Shown: piece by piece, positions 24,781-33,770 of the stretch
Numbering within the stretch: the stretch's first letter is position 1
How the letters are laid out: every line of letters starts with the position of its first letter
Assembly (NCBI GenBank): GCA_900129675.1
Contig: FSRD01000001.1
Location: forward strand, 6,499,501 to 6,563,500
Length of the DNA stretch: 64,000 bases
Origin: Bradyrhizobium erythrophlei
GTDB taxonomy: Bacteria > Pseudomonadota > Alphaproteobacteria > Rhizobiales > Xanthobacteraceae
Direction of reading: 5' to 3'
Notes under the pieces: model-generated
Told to the model about the DNA's origin: nothing
The model's input: the letters and a program-made list of their open reading frames with translations, nothing else
Database searches by the model: none
Position numbers and translations under genes: made by a program

Positions 24781-26257
24781 GGCGTGGCGCGAGGTTCTCG
24801 GCGGCGCGCTCGATGACGAGCGGGAGGACTGGCGGCGGCAGCGCGAGCTGATCGAGGCGCAGTGCACCGCCATCGTATCAACGCTGAAGGCGCAGGTGCT
24901 GGAGCTGGAGAAGTATGCCAAGCAACGGATCGATGACTGCCTTGCAGCTCTCAAGAGTGGCGCGGATGGCCGGGATGGCGATCAGGGACCTGCAGGCGAG
25001 CGCGGCGAGCAAGGCCCTGCCGGGGCCGCTGGCGAGCGCGGCGAGCGCGGTGAAGCAGGCCCGCAGGGCGAAGCAGGCCCTGCAGGCGAGCGCGGCGAGC
25101 AAGGGCCTGCCGGGGCCGCTGGTGAACCGGGGCAGCGCGGCGAGCAAGGGCCGCAGGGTGAACCGGGACCGCGAGGCCAGCGCGGCGAAGCAGGTCCGCA
25201 GGGCGAGCGCGGCGAGCAAGGGCCTGCCGGGGCCGCTGGTGAACCGGGGCAGCGCGGCGAGCAAGGGCCGCAGGGTGAACCGGGACCGCGAGGCGAGCGC
25301 GGCGAAGCAGGCCCTGCAGGCGAGCGCGGCGAGCAAGGGCCTGCCGGGGCCGCTGGTGAACCGGGGCAGCGCGGCGAGCAAGGGCCGCAGGGCGAAGCAG
25401 GCCCTGCAGGCGAGCGCGGCGAGCAAGGCCCTGCCGGGGCCACAGGTGAGCCGGGGCTGCAGGGCATCCAAGGCCAGCAGGGCGAGCCGGGGCCAGCTGG
25501 AGAGCGCGGTGAGCGCGGCGAACAAAGCTTGCAAGGCGAGCGGGGCGAAGCAGGAGAACGAGGCGAACATGGCGAAAAAGGCGAAGCAGGCCCGCAAGGC
25601 GAAAAAGGTATCGCGGGCGAGCAAGGCGCTCGCGGCGATCAAGGTGTCCCCGGTGAAAAAGGCGCGCAGGGCGAGCGCGGTCAGGAAGGGAAGGACGGCA
25701 GGGACGGCGCGCTCCCGGTAGTCAAGCTATGGCGACCGAACCTTGTGCATTACGCGCGAGAGGTCGTCGCCTTCGACGGCGCGACGTTTCAGGCGCTCAA
25801 GGATACCGGCCAGCCGCCGACCAGCGAGGACTGGATTTGTCTCGCGACGGCTGGCCGCGACGGTCGCGATGGAGTCGATGGTCATTCGCCGCACGTGCGC
25901 GGCACCCATCGCGAGGGCGACGAATACAAGGCGCTCGATATCGTGGCGCTGAACGGCGGCTCGTTCATCGCGCGCCGCGATGATCCCGGCGAGTGCCCAG
26001 GCGATGGCTGGCAATCGCTGACGCTTCCCGGCAAGCGCGGCGCGAACGGACCAAGGGGCGAAGCAGGCCCGCAAGGCGAGCGTGGCCCCAAGGGCGAAGC
26101 GGGCCGATCAGCGCCCGAGATCACCGGCTGGGATATCGACCGCGACAATTACGCGATCAGCGCGGTGTTCAGCGACCAGACCCGCAGCGCGCCGCTCGAT
26201 CTGCGCGGCCTGTTTGAACAGTACCTGCTTGAACGGATCAACGTGCAACGAGGCTAG
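24707..26257 (+). CDS. Collagen-like phage protein between portal and connector
   Basis: 516 residues. The N-terminal 80 residues are an acidic helix suited to trimerisation ([20 protein letters not shown]). Gly-X-Y repeats run from about 85 to 333, mostly [12 protein letters not shown], with one Gly-to-Ser break (GEQSLQ). Then comes a Trp/Tyr module resembling a small carbohydrate-binding fold ([20 protein letters not shown]), given twice, a second short Gly-X-Y run, and a helical C-terminus. It is likely a trimeric fibre attached to the head or neck. A portal-to-connector position is unusual for a fibre. Confidence 0.8.
   Translation: MQSNGNDETCLQPPTGSDEADALLEAWREVLGGALDDEREDWRRQRELIEAQCTAIVSTLKAQVLELEKYAKQRIDDCLAALKSGADGRDGDQGPAGERGEQGPAGAAGERGERGEAGPQGEAGPAGERGEQGPAGAAGEPGQRGEQGPQGEPGPRGQRGEAGPQGERGEQGPAGAAGEPGQRGEQGPQGEPGPRGERGEAGPAGERGEQGPAGAAGEPGQRGEQGPQGEAGPAGERGEQGPAGATGEPGLQGIQGQQGEPGPAGERGERGEQSLQGERGEAGERGEHGEKGEAGPQGEKGIAGEQGARGDQGVPGEKGAQGERGQEGKDGRDGALPVVKLWRPNLVHYAREVVAFDGATFQALKDTGQPPTSEDWICLATAGRDGRDGVDGHSPHVRGTHREGDEYKALDIVALNGGSFIARRDDPGECPGDGWQSLTLPGKRGANGPRGEAGPQGERGPKGEAGRSAPEITGWDIDRDNYAISAVFSDQTRSAPLDLRGLFEQYLLERINVQRG
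24995..25440. repeat. Tandem repeats of 117 bp (with 90-bp variants) in the collagen-like gene
   Basis: The block beginning GGCGAGCGCGGCGAGCAAGG recurs at 24995, 25085, 25202, 25319 and 25409, spaced 90, 117, 117 and 90 bp. Both periods keep the frame and the Gly-X-Y register (39 and 30 residues), so recombination can change the fibre length. Confidence 0.85.
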
Positions 26258-26261
26258 AGCG

Positions 26262-26906
26262 ATGGCTGATCGTGTCGTCAAAGTCCTTACGCCATCGGAT
26301 ACCTATGATCTGCTGTCGCTCGATGAGCTGAAGGTGGCGATGGAGATTCCATCGACGGACAACTCGCAGGACGAACTGCTGTCGCAGTACATCACGCGCT
26401 ATAGCGATGTGATCGCGACCACCTGCAACCGCGTATTCGCCTATGAAGAGGTCGCGGAAATCTGGCGCTGCACGAATGTCGATTACACCAACGGGATGAA
26501 GCGGCTTTTCGTCACACACTATCCCATCGATCCCGCAGCAACGATGACGCTCGAAAGCCCGAGCGGATCGGTGCTCGATCCTTCGACTTACGCCGTTGAG
26601 GAAAAATCCGGCAAGATCGAACTGCTGCAGACCTGGGCCGAGCCGATCACCGTCACCTATAGCGGCGGCTACGACTTGCCAGAGGAGGCCCCGCCAGCGC
26701 TGAAGCAGGCCGCCGAGCTGATGATCCGCGAAGGCCAAGCGCTGGCGCAGCGCATGCTCAACAGCGGCGTGCGGTCGATCAGCCATCGGGAATCGCGGGT
26801 GCAGTTCTTCGATCCGTTGACGCTGCTGACCAAGACCCAAGGCTTCGGCTTCGCCACCACGGCAGCGAACGCGCTGCTGATGCACTACGTGCGGTTCGAG
26901 GTCTGA
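26262..26906 (+). CDS. Head-tail connector (gp6-like adaptor)
   Basis: 214 residues from ATG 26262. The start LTPSDTYDLLSLDELKVAMEI and SQDELLSQYITRYSDVIATTCNRVF is the pattern of phage gp6-like head-tail connectors, and the middle GYDLPEEAPPALKQAAELMI supports it. It joins the portal to the tail completion proteins. It follows the collagen-like gene after 4 bp and overlaps the next gene (TGATG). Confidence 0.8.
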   Translation: MADRVVKVLTPSDTYDLLSLDELKVAMEIPSTDNSQDELLSQYITRYSDVIATTCNRVFAYEEVAEIWRCTNVDYTNGMKRLFVTHYPIDPAATMTLESPSGSVLDPSTYAVEEKSGKIELLQTWAEPITVTYSGGYDLPEEAPPALKQAAELMIREGQALAQRMLNSGVRSISHRESRVQFFDPLTLLTKTQGFGFATTAANALLMHYVRFEV

Positions 26907-27301
26907 TGTTCGAGATCAAGGTCGATGGCCTTGATGCGCTGCTGAAAAAGTTCGACCGCTTCGGCAAGCAAGTCGAGGAGCTGCAGCACAGCGTGCCGCA
27001 GGAGCTGGTGGATTGGCAGCGCGAGGACATGCGCCGCCGATATCCGAACATGACGACGACCAGCAGTGGGCACGAGACCGAAGCCAGCACCGAAATCTGG
27101 CCCCGCTCGCGGCGGCCTTCCAAGGACCAGCACCGTCCCCAGCATCAGGGACCGAAGGCGTATTCGATCATCCACGCCGCACCGAGCCAGCATCGCGGGC
27201 CGGTGCCGCGATCAACGCGCCCGATCCTGCGCGTGGAGCTGGTGCGCAAGCTGCACGACCGCATGGTCAAGCTGACAGCGGAGGCGATGAAATGGCCGTG
27301 A
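26906..27301 (+). CDS. Probable head-tail joining protein
   Basis: 131 residues, basic. The N-terminal part (KVDGLDALLKKFDRFGKQVE) resembles HK97 gp10-type tail completion proteins, the middle is Arg/His/Pro-rich, and the C-terminus is helical. Its place, after the connector and before a stopper-like protein, supports the role. The assignment rests mainly on gene order. Confidence 0.6.
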   Translation: MFEIKVDGLDALLKKFDRFGKQVEELQHSVPQELVDWQREDMRRRYPNMTTTSSGHETEASTEIWPRSRRPSKDQHRPQHQGPKAYSIIHAAPSQHRGPVPRSTRPILRVELVRKLHDRMVKLTAEAMKWP

Positions 27302-27648
27302 ACATGGACGTGCTGCTGCAGATTCCAACCTTCGACTTCTGGGCGATCCCGGTGACGTTCACGCCGCTGGCCTCGCAGCCAGGACAAGGTGCCTATCAGG
27401 GGCGCGGCATTCTCAATACCTACACCATCGACGTTCCCGGCATCGACGGTTCGCTCTATGCCGACCAGCGCACCATCCTCGACATTCGCGAAAGCGAGTT
27501 CGTGGTGCTGCCCGAGCAGAACGATCACGTCACCATCCCGCGCGACAGCAACAATGTGCCGAAGGGTACCTATCAGATCATCAATTCGGTCAGCAACGGC
27601 GGCGGCCAGACCGTGCTGACGATCCGCAAGTACGAAACATTCGAGTGA
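27292..27648 (+). CDS. Probable head-closure/stopper protein
   Basis: 118 residues from ATG 27292, overlapping the previous gene by 10 bp. It is beta-rich (VPGIDGSLYADQRTILDIRE ... YQIINSVSNGGGQTVLTIRK), a pattern common to small beta-barrel head-closure proteins of the SPP1 gp16 kind. The neighbours fit. No decisive motif. Confidence 0.5.
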   Translation: MAVNMDVLLQIPTFDFWAIPVTFTPLASQPGQGAYQGRGILNTYTIDVPGIDGSLYADQRTILDIRESEFVVLPEQNDHVTIPRDSNNVPKGTYQIINSVSNGGGQTVLTIRKYETFE

Positions 27649-28292
27649 TGGGCATCACCGACACGCAGTCCTATTCGCTGGTGATCCGCGACGGCCTGTT
27701 CGATGCCGTCTCTACAGACCCGTTTTTCGCCAGCTACACCTGCCGCAAGAGCAAGATGCTCGCGGTGCAGACGCAGCTGCTGCCCTATCTCGGCGTCTAC
27801 ATCATCGACGAGACCATGCTGCCGGATGGCGATGGCAACAGCGGCCACATCCGGTTCAGCCACACGCTGCGGATCGGCTTCTCGGCGATGATCGCCAACA
27901 ACGATCAGGTCGTCGCCGAGCTGATGGCCGATGCCGCCTATTGGCGCATCATGAACCGGCTGTGGCCCGACCAGAAGATCATGAACGTGCTGCTGAGCAG
28001 CCTGCCCGACAACACGATGATCGAAAGCCTTCCGCGCGGCTCGCGCCGTCCGGTGTTCGGTGCCACGAACCTCGCCAACGAAACGCCGATAGTCGAGATG
28101 CAGTACGACGTTTCGATCTTCTTCCGCACCGGCTGGCCGCCGACCATCACCGACGATCTCGACACCATCGACGTGATCACGGGCGTGAAGAGCGGCGACA
28201 CGCAGACCGAGATGGACCAGCGCCAGCAGATGCACGTCCGCTATCTGTTCAACGAACTTCGCAAGGCAATGACAAAGGAGACACCACGATGA
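27648..28292 (+). CDS. Probable tail terminator/completion protein
   Basis: 214 residues from ATG 27648 (a GTG at 27645 is also possible), overlapping the preceding stop. Mixed alpha/beta with a C-terminal acidic part (DVITGVKSGDTQTEMDQRQQ). In Mu-like gene order this is the place of gp37, the tail terminator. I see no specific signature, so the call is by position. Confidence 0.5.
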   Translation: MGITDTQSYSLVIRDGLFDAVSTDPFFASYTCRKSKMLAVQTQLLPYLGVYIIDETMLPDGDGNSGHIRFSHTLRIGFSAMIANNDQVVAELMADAAYWRIMNRLWPDQKIMNVLLSSLPDNTMIESLPRGSRRPVFGATNLANETPIVEMQYDVSIFFRTGWPPTITDDLDTIDVITGVKSGDTQTEMDQRQQMHVRYLFNELRKAMTKETPR

Positions 28293-28585
28293 GAGTCGTC
28301 AGCAAGGTAGCGCTGCGCGGCAAGCGCCAGCGCGAGCGCGTGCAGCAACTGGCCGACGCTGTGCCCAAAGGCATTCGGGTCGTTCCCGCCAAGGAAGAAT
28401 ATCGCGCGGTGCTGAAACATCCGCACGGCAGCAACTTTCCCGCCGAGGGCAGCGCGGAGTGGCCGGATGATCGCTTCACCAAGCGCAGGCTCGCCGACGG
28501 CTCGGTGACCCGCGAGGCCGAACCGATGCGCGCGGACAAAGGACCACCGCGACCGCGACAAGACAAGGACCCGAGCGCTGCCTAG
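28289..28585 (+). CDS. DUF2635-like protein (Mu gp38-like), before the sheath gene
   Basis: 98 residues, with AAAGGAG upstream. The core IRVVPAKEEYRAVLKHPHG followed by FPAEGSAEWPDD and FTKRRLADGSV resembles the DUF2635 family found just before the tail sheath of Mu-like phages. The role in Mu is unclear. Here a GIY-YIG endonuclease gene separates it from the sheath gene, so that gene is probably an insertion. Confidence 0.7.
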   Translation: MRVVSKVALRGKRQRERVQQLADAVPKGIRVVPAKEEYRAVLKHPHGSNFPAEGSAEWPDDRFTKRRLADGSVTREAEPMRADKGPPRPRQDKDPSAA

Positions 28586-28591
28586 AGGGCG

Positions 28592-29290
28592 ATGGCGGTG
28601 ATCCAGAATGGATCGCCGGAATGCATCCTCTACTGGCTCTTCGATGATAGCTGCATCTGTTTATGGCGGCACGGCTACATCGGAATCACAACAAACTGGA
28701 TTAAGAGGCTGCAACGGCATCGCCGAACGATGGCGCGTGCCTTCCGGTTTGCGATTTTGTATCGCGGCTCCAAGCAAGAATGCAGAAAGCTGGAGCATCA
28801 GCTGCGGCCTCACCGGCATATCGGATGGAATGTGGCTCCGGGCGGCAATCTGGCGCGGTTCGGTGCTCAACATTCCGATGAGGCAAAGAAAAGGATGAGC
28901 ATTGCGGCAACGCAACGCTCGCCGCCTTCAGAAGAAACACGGGAGCGACTTCGCATTGCAAGCACCGGGCGCACGAACAAGGGGCGCGTCGGACAGAAAA
29001 AATCCGAGCAAGAACGAGCGAAAATTTCTCGGAGCAAGACCGGCAAGAAAATGAGTGAAGAATTTTGTCGCAAAAATGCGGAAAGAAATCTGGGCAATAC
29101 ACACCATCGCGGCCATCGGCATTCGGAAGAAGCCAAGCAAACTATTTCGGCAAAAAAGATCGGCGTGCCGATCCACTCAGATGAGTTCAAGCAACGTCGT
29201 GCCGAACGCTGGAGAGGCAACACACTCACGAAAGGTCAACCGTGGTCCGCAGCACGTCGATTGGCGTGGTTGCAAAACAAGGAGAACTAA
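28592..29290 (+). CDS. GIY-YIG homing endonuclease with NUMOD3 repeats
   Basis: 232 residues. The GIY-YIG part (about 15-85) shows HGYIGITTNWIKRLQRHR, the following AILYRGSKQECRKLEHQL and HIGWNVAPGG. After it come about five NUMOD3-type DNA-binding repeats of the form HSDEAKKRMSIAATQ, SEETRERLRIAS, SEQERAKISRSKTGKK, HSEEAKQTISAKK and HSDEFKQRRAERW. It is AT-richer than the neighbours. It lies in 4-to-7-bp gaps between two tail genes, as free-standing homing endonucleases do; it may cut phages that lack it. No intron is evident. Confidence 0.85.
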   Translation: MAVIQNGSPECILYWLFDDSCICLWRHGYIGITTNWIKRLQRHRRTMARAFRFAILYRGSKQECRKLEHQLRPHRHIGWNVAPGGNLARFGAQHSDEAKKRMSIAATQRSPPSEETRERLRIASTGRTNKGRVGQKKSEQERAKISRSKTGKKMSEEFCRKNAERNLGNTHHRGHRHSEEAKQTISAKKIGVPIHSDEFKQRRAERWRGNTLTKGQPWSAARRLAWLQNKEN

Positions 29291-29293
29291 ACC

Positions 29294-30859
29294 ATGCCGA
29301 TCAGCTTTGCCAATATTCCCCAAAACATCAAGGTGCCGCTCTACTGGGTCGAAGTGGACCCTTCGATGGCGGGCCTGCCGACCATCAATCTGCGGGCGCT
29401 GCTGGTCGGCGTGAAGATCGCCGCAGGCGATGCGACAGATGACATCGCGATTCCGATTGGAAGTCAGGCGCAGGCCGATCAGGCTTTCGGCGAAGGCTCC
29501 GAGCTGTCGCGGATGTTCAAGGCGTTCTTCGCCAACAACTTCGCGAATGAAGTCTGGGGCCTTCCGGCCAAGGAAACCACCGGGGCGGCAGACGCCACCG
29601 GCACGATCACCGTCACCACGGTGCCGAGCGCCGCAGGCACCATCCATCTGTACATCGCTGGCGATCATGTGCCGGTCAACGTCGCGACCACCGACACGAT
29701 TGACACCATCGCCGCAGCCATCGCAGACGCCATCAACGCCGACGTGACGCTGCCGGTCACTGCTGTAGCGGCAGCCGCCGTTGTGACGCTGACATCGGTC
29801 TTCAAGGGCATCAACGCCAACGAGATCAGCGTGTCGATGAACTACTACGGGAGCCGTGGCGGCGAACAGACGCCGGTCGGCCTCGGCATCACGCTGCCTG
29901 CGACCGGCTTCCTGACGGGCGGCGTCGGCACACCCGACTTCACGAACGCTATCCTCAACCTGGGCGAGGAGCCGTTCGAGTATGTCGCGATGCCGTACAC
30001 CGACTCCAACTCGCTGTTCGCGTGGGATCAGGAGTTCGGCTTCACCGATCAGGGCCGCTGGGGTTGGCAGCGCGAGCTGTTCGGCCATGTGTTCTCGGCC
30101 AAGCGCGGCCTCTATGCCGACCTGCTGCTGTTCGGTGACCAGTACAACTCTGGCGTCGAGTCAATCATGGGTTTCGAGGTGCCATCGCCATCGCCTTCGT
30201 TCGAGTGGGCGGCGGCTTACACCGCGAAAGCGCAGCGCGCCCTGATCAACGATCCGGCGCGACCGCTGCAGGCGCTGACGCTGAACCAGATCAAAGCCGC
30301 CCCGATCCATCAGCGCTTCGACTTCGTGGAGCTGAACTCGCTGGCCTCGAATGGTCTCGCGATCCAGAAGATCGGCAGCGACAACCAGCCGATGATCGCG
30401 CGGGAGCAGACCACCTATCAGCTCAATCTCTATGGACAGCCCGACGATGCCTATGAGCTGGTGACTACGCTGGCCACGCTGGCGAAGGTGCTGCGCAATC
30501 AGAAATATGCGATCACGTCGAAATATCCGCGCCACAAGCTGGCCGACGACGGGACCAAGTTCGGTCCCGGCCAAGCCATCGTCACACCCGGCATCATCAA
30601 GGCCGAGCTGATCTCGGAATATCAGCAGGATATGTACAACGGCCTTGTCGAGAACCTCGCCGCGTACAAGGCGCATCTCATCGTTGAGCGCGATCCCAAC
30701 GACCCGAACCGGGCCAACGTGCTGTATCCGCCCGACCTGATCAACCAGCTGCGCATCTTCGCGGTGCTGGCGCAGTTCCGGCTGCAGTACGACCGGGGCA
30801 TCGACACAGCAATCATCGGACAGGCCCAGCCGCCGTTCAACGCGGCCTCGGGCGCCTAG
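29294..30859 (+). CDS. Contractile tail sheath protein (Mu gpL-like)
   Basis: 521 residues, with CAAGGAGA upstream. The start ISFANIPQNIKVPLYWVEVD, the SQAQADQAFGEGSELSRMF segment, and the C-terminal NQLRIFAVLAQFRLQYDRG are those of Mu-type sheath subunits. The middle is a variable insertion domain (GTITVTTVPSAAGTIHLYIAGDH). This proves a contractile (myovirus) tail. Its length is near that of Mu gpL. The tube gene, normally next, is displaced by 2.9 kb of cargo. Confidence 0.92.
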   Translation: MPISFANIPQNIKVPLYWVEVDPSMAGLPTINLRALLVGVKIAAGDATDDIAIPIGSQAQADQAFGEGSELSRMFKAFFANNFANEVWGLPAKETTGAADATGTITVTTVPSAAGTIHLYIAGDHVPVNVATTDTIDTIAAAIADAINADVTLPVTAVAAAAVVTLTSVFKGINANEISVSMNYYGSRGGEQTPVGLGITLPATGFLTGGVGTPDFTNAILNLGEEPFEYVAMPYTDSNSLFAWDQEFGFTDQGRWGWQRELFGHVFSAKRGLYADLLLFGDQYNSGVESIMGFEVPSPSPSFEWAAAYTAKAQRALINDPARPLQALTLNQIKAAPIHQRFDFVELNSLASNGLAIQKIGSDNQPMIAREQTTYQLNLYGQPDDAYELVTTLATLAKVLRNQKYAITSKYPRHKLADDGTKFGPGQAIVTPGIIKAELISEYQQDMYNGLVENLAAYKAHLIVERDPNDPNRANVLYPPDLINQLRIFAVLAQFRLQYDRGIDTAIIGQAQPPFNAASGA

Positions 30860-30995
30860 GGCGCTTACTCATGAATTTGAGCTTTATTGGTGCGGCTTGA
30901 CCAATGTCCGCTATGCTCCGATAGCGATAAAATTCCGCAGCGCAGCGAAATGACGCGATGTGCCAGATTCGGACATCACGGTTGTAGTTATCTCA

Positions 30996-31020
30996 AACAA
31001 AAAGCCGCCCGAAGGCGGCT
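30996..31020 (-). terminator. Terminator for the PEP-CTERM pair
   Basis: Stem AGCCGCC/GGCGGCT (31003-31009 with 31014-31020) with a CGAA loop. Read leftwards it is followed by a TTTTTG tract, ending transcription of the reverse-strand pair just after its last stop. Sequence at 30900-30990 resembles degenerate rhizobial dispersed repeats. Confidence 0.8.
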
Positions 31021-31045
31021 CTTAATCAAACCAGATGATCGATGA

Positions 31046-31627
31046 TCAGGCGGCCATCAATGCTCCCTTTGACTTCCGGCGATAGGCCATGAAGCCAACG
31101 CCAATAAATCCGAGGATCATCATCGCCCAGGTCGATGGCTCAGGGACTGCGCCGGCGAGCGTCAGATCACCGGTAATTGTTCTACAATCCTCAGCTTGAC
31201 CACACAAACCACCCTCATCGACGACATAAGAAAAACCAGTCAACGGCATGGTTTGGCCGCTGAATAAACTTGCAGTATTCACCACAAGATCAAGGTAAGA
31301 GCGTGCGTTATAATCTTCGTTATATACGTTGAATTGATAATCTGAAGTATTTTCGAACGGACCCTGAGTAATACCGGGACCCGGAACAATATTGAATAAC
31401 TCAGAACCAGCCCTAATGCTCGCGCCGTCGACCTCTCCACCACCAACGCCATTTGTTATCACATCAACCGTGCCCGTGAGTTGGACCGACGGACCGCCCC
31501 CTGAGGGGGTGAACAAACCGTTCGTTAGCGTATAATCAAAAACTGCAGCTGAAGCCGGCGTTTGCGCCAGAATAATGAGCGCTGCGGCCAATGCCGTAGC
31601 ACTGCTTTTCGTTTTTACGGAAACCAT
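31046..31627 (-). CDS. PEP-CTERM sorted exported protein (1)
   Basis: 193 residues with an N-terminal signal peptide (cleavage near PASAAV, about 28) and a C-terminal PEP-CTERM tail: VPEPSTWAMMILGFIGVGF, then YRRKSK. This tail directs processing by an exosortase and export to the cell surface or exopolysaccharide. The mature domain is beta-rich, with two Cys close together (CGQAEDC). It is last in a two-gene reverse-strand operon inside the phage tail module. No exosortase is seen in the window, so it depends on a host one. Confidence 0.85.
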   Translation of the reverse strand: MVSVKTKSSATALAAALIILAQTPASAAVFDYTLTNGLFTPSGGGPSVQLTGTVDVITNGVGGGEVDGASIRAGSELFNIVPGPGITQGPFENTSDYQFNVYNEDYNARSYLDLVVNTASLFSGQTMPLTGFSYVVDEGGLCGQAEDCRTITGDLTLAGAVPEPSTWAMMILGFIGVGFMAYRRKSKGALMAA

Positions 31628-31640
31628 GATTGATGTCGTC

Positions 31641-32288
31641 CTATGCTATTTGCGGTGCGCCGATCTTCCGTCGACAGGCCATAAAGCCGAGGCCTGCGAA
31701 GCCAAGGATCATCATGGCCCAGGTGGACGGCTCAGGGGCGGCGGAGGCGTTGGCCGAAGCAAGTTCGACGTCGAAAAAACTAAGTGTCGAAAAATCGTTG
31801 AACGATACACTTGTGATCGGAACCGAGGAGGTGAAACCTATAAAATCATGCGCGAGCAATGCTGGATAGGTGACAGTGTAACTATCTCCTGTACTCAGCG
31901 TAATGTTAAATTGTGGTGCTATTGGGTTATATTCTATCCCGAAGTCGAAAGCGATTGCGGTCGTGGAATCTGTGCTCACTGTTAGATTGCTCTGGGTAAG
32001 CAGATCTGCCACGTGATCGTAATAACCAAAGTAACTGCGGTCCTGGGCGCCCTCGGCGAACATTCCCTGATCCGAGACGAACTTTACCGGCCCGACATTT
32101 ACACTCGGATCAAACGTCGTGTAGCTATTGGCAGGCGCCAACCCGGCAACACCATACGTCGCAACACCGGTCGTCGCTGCATCGAATGCAGCGAGGCTGG
32201 TATATTCTATCGCGGCAGCATTGGCTGCTCCGGAAAAACTTATCAGCGCGGCCACGAGGGCCGCTGCGGCGCAGAGGCGGTTTCGCAT
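31641..32288 (-). CDS. PEP-CTERM sorted exported protein (2)
   Basis: 215 residues: signal peptide (cleavage near ANAAAIEY, about 25) and C-terminal EPSTWAMMILGFAGLGFMA then CRRK. The mature part (ALAAFDAATTG-like start, TFDPSVNVGPVKFVSDQG, FDFGIEYNP) is a beta-sandwich-like domain of the kind often found in PEP-CTERM proteins. The gap to the next gene is 13 bp, so the two form an operon. Its 5' end is divergent from the winged-helix regulator gene, across 293 bp. Confidence 0.85.
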   Translation of the reverse strand: MRNRLCAAAALVAALISFSGAANAAAIEYTSLAAFDAATTGVATYGVAGLAPANSYTTFDPSVNVGPVKFVSDQGMFAEGAQDRSYFGYYDHVADLLTQSNLTVSTDSTTAIAFDFGIEYNPIAPQFNITLSTGDSYTVTYPALLAHDFIGFTSSVPITSVSFNDFSTLSFFDVELASANASAAPEPSTWAMMILGFAGLGFMACRRKIGAPQIA

Positions 32289-32581
32289 TTTTGATCCTTT
32301 GGGTGGTGCTGGTGGGCACGATTCGGCGCGTCGATAGCAACCTCCTGCGAATGTTTAATCCAAATACTGGTCCCATTTGTTGCAGTATAATGCTTCGACC
32401 AGAGGTTTTATTACTTATTACTCGAAGCCCATGCAAGTTCAAATGCCAAAACGACGTTAAGGACTGGAACTTTTTGCGTGGATTTTTTCATTCCAGGGCG
32501 GCCCGGGTAAATTTAATCGGCTGCCATTGTGGTATTGGCAGGGCCCTGTAGTTCTTTCCCCAAAATCCCGCTTGGTAGAAG

Positions 32582-33508
32582 ATGATTCACGATCCCGGTC
32601 GACGCCTCGCCGACGTCAAATATCGCTCATCAGAGGAGATCTTGACGCATCCGTGTTTCGTGCCGGCGCGAAACGCGTTTGTTGACGCGGTGCTCGCCCT
32701 TTACGCGGGAGATCCGTTTCTGACCCGGCTGATTCTTGAGGCCGGACGCTTCGTCACCTTTGCCAACATCATGTGCCTGCACGCCCGTTATGACGAAGCC
32801 GATCGGTCGACTTGGCCGACCATAGGCCGGCTCAACGAATCGATGCTTCAATTCGGGCTGTCCAGCCCTCGCCGTGTGGAGGCGCTCGTAGCCCGCCTCG
32901 TGCATAGCGGATTTCTTGAAATGGTCCCCTCAAGGCAGGATCGTCGTGTACGCATCCTCACCCCTACCCAGCGGATGATTGACCACGATCTGGACTGGCT
33001 GGCCGCGCACTATCTGCCGTTGCATATCCTGTTCCCCGACGCTGGATTTGCACCGATGGTTCAACGTGATCGGGCGTTTCAATTGGCCCAGCGATTGGCC
33101 TCAATCGATTTCTTTGGCCACGGCGCCCACATTCTGGCAAGCAATCCGGGGGTCATGCTGTTCATGAGCCGCGATGCCGGCATGCTGATCCTGATCAAGT
33201 TGATCCAGATGACACACGCTGCCACGAACGAATCCCGGACGGGCCTTTCCTACACAAACATCGGTGCGCTGTTCGGGGTATCGCGGACGCATGTGCGCGA
33301 AATTTTGCTCGAGGCCGAACGCGCCGGCTTCGTTCAGCTGTCCGGCCGCGGAGGGCAATTGGTTCAGCTCACGCCTGCCGTGATACAGGCCTTCGACCAT
33401 TTCATCGCCGATAGCCTATCCGGACTCGATCTGATGTTTCAGATCGCATTGAAAACAATGGCGAGCAAAAAGCCTTCCACACACGACACCGCGTCGCCGC
33501 CACGCTGA
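32582..33508 (+). CDS. Winged-helix transcriptional regulator
   Basis: 308 residues, no signal peptide. Two winged-helix segments are visible: about 70-130 (TIGRLNESMLQFGLSSPRRVEALVARL...SGFLEM then RRVRILTPT) and about 215-265 (LSYTNIGALFGVSRTHVREIL then AERAGFVQL...GQLVQLTP). The centre is helical and may bind a ligand. It is transcribed away from the PEP-CTERM pair, which it may control. I recall similar proteins as solitary regulators in Bradyrhizobium, so it probably came with this cargo rather than with the phage. Confidence 0.7.
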   Translation: MIHDPGRRLADVKYRSSEEILTHPCFVPARNAFVDAVLALYAGDPFLTRLILEAGRFVTFANIMCLHARYDEADRSTWPTIGRLNESMLQFGLSSPRRVEALVARLVHSGFLEMVPSRQDRRVRILTPTQRMIDHDLDWLAAHYLPLHILFPDAGFAPMVQRDRAFQLAQRLASIDFFGHGAHILASNPGVMLFMSRDAGMLILIKLIQMTHAATNESRTGLSYTNIGALFGVSRTHVREILLEAERAGFVQLSGRGGQLVQLTPAVIQAFDHFIADSLSGLDLMFQIALKTMASKKPSTHDTASPPR

Positions 33509-33770
33509 CCAAAACGAGCGCAACGGCGCTTATGCGTCGCAGCAAACCGCTCCTGCTCATGTCGCAGTTGGGTCATTCGCGACCGGGTCGAGCCAGCCTC
33601 AAGTCCGGCCATGTCTGCTATGCCGCCGAAAGCGGAAGTAAATTCAGAGAACTAGCGGCTCCGCAACGGCCGTTGCGGGTTGATTGGTACGGCCATGGAC
33701 ATGATTCAAGCTCCGAAACCGGCGCCTCGGATCATGCGCTATGAACTTAAAGCAAAAGGAGGACTGAGCA
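33509..33770. other. Right edge of the cargo insertion, degenerate repeat-like DNA
   Basis: The stretch 33545-33650 (frame MSQLGHSRPGRASLKSGHVCY) resembles a dispersed sequence family common in Bradyrhizobium intergenic DNA, not a gene. The tube gene then starts after AAAGGAGG (33752-33759). No terminal inverted repeats or transposase are seen. Confidence 0.45.

Noticed and set aside
24995-25440. Regularly spaced repeats that could be taken for a CRISPR array
   Set aside because: Units are contiguous, lie in a coding frame, and have no spacers or cas genes.
24878-25721. Long frames on both strands over the collagen-like repeats
   Set aside because: The tandem Gly-X-Y repeat opens several frames at once; only the Gly-X-Y frame has sensible ends and neighbours.
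31575-31985. 136-codon + strand frame over the PEP-CTERM genes
   Set aside because: It lies antisense across both PEP-CTERM genes, which have signal peptides and sorting tails in the right places.
33532-33744. 70-codon frame before the tube gene
   Set aside because: It resembles a dispersed rhizobial intergenic repeat rather than a protein gene.
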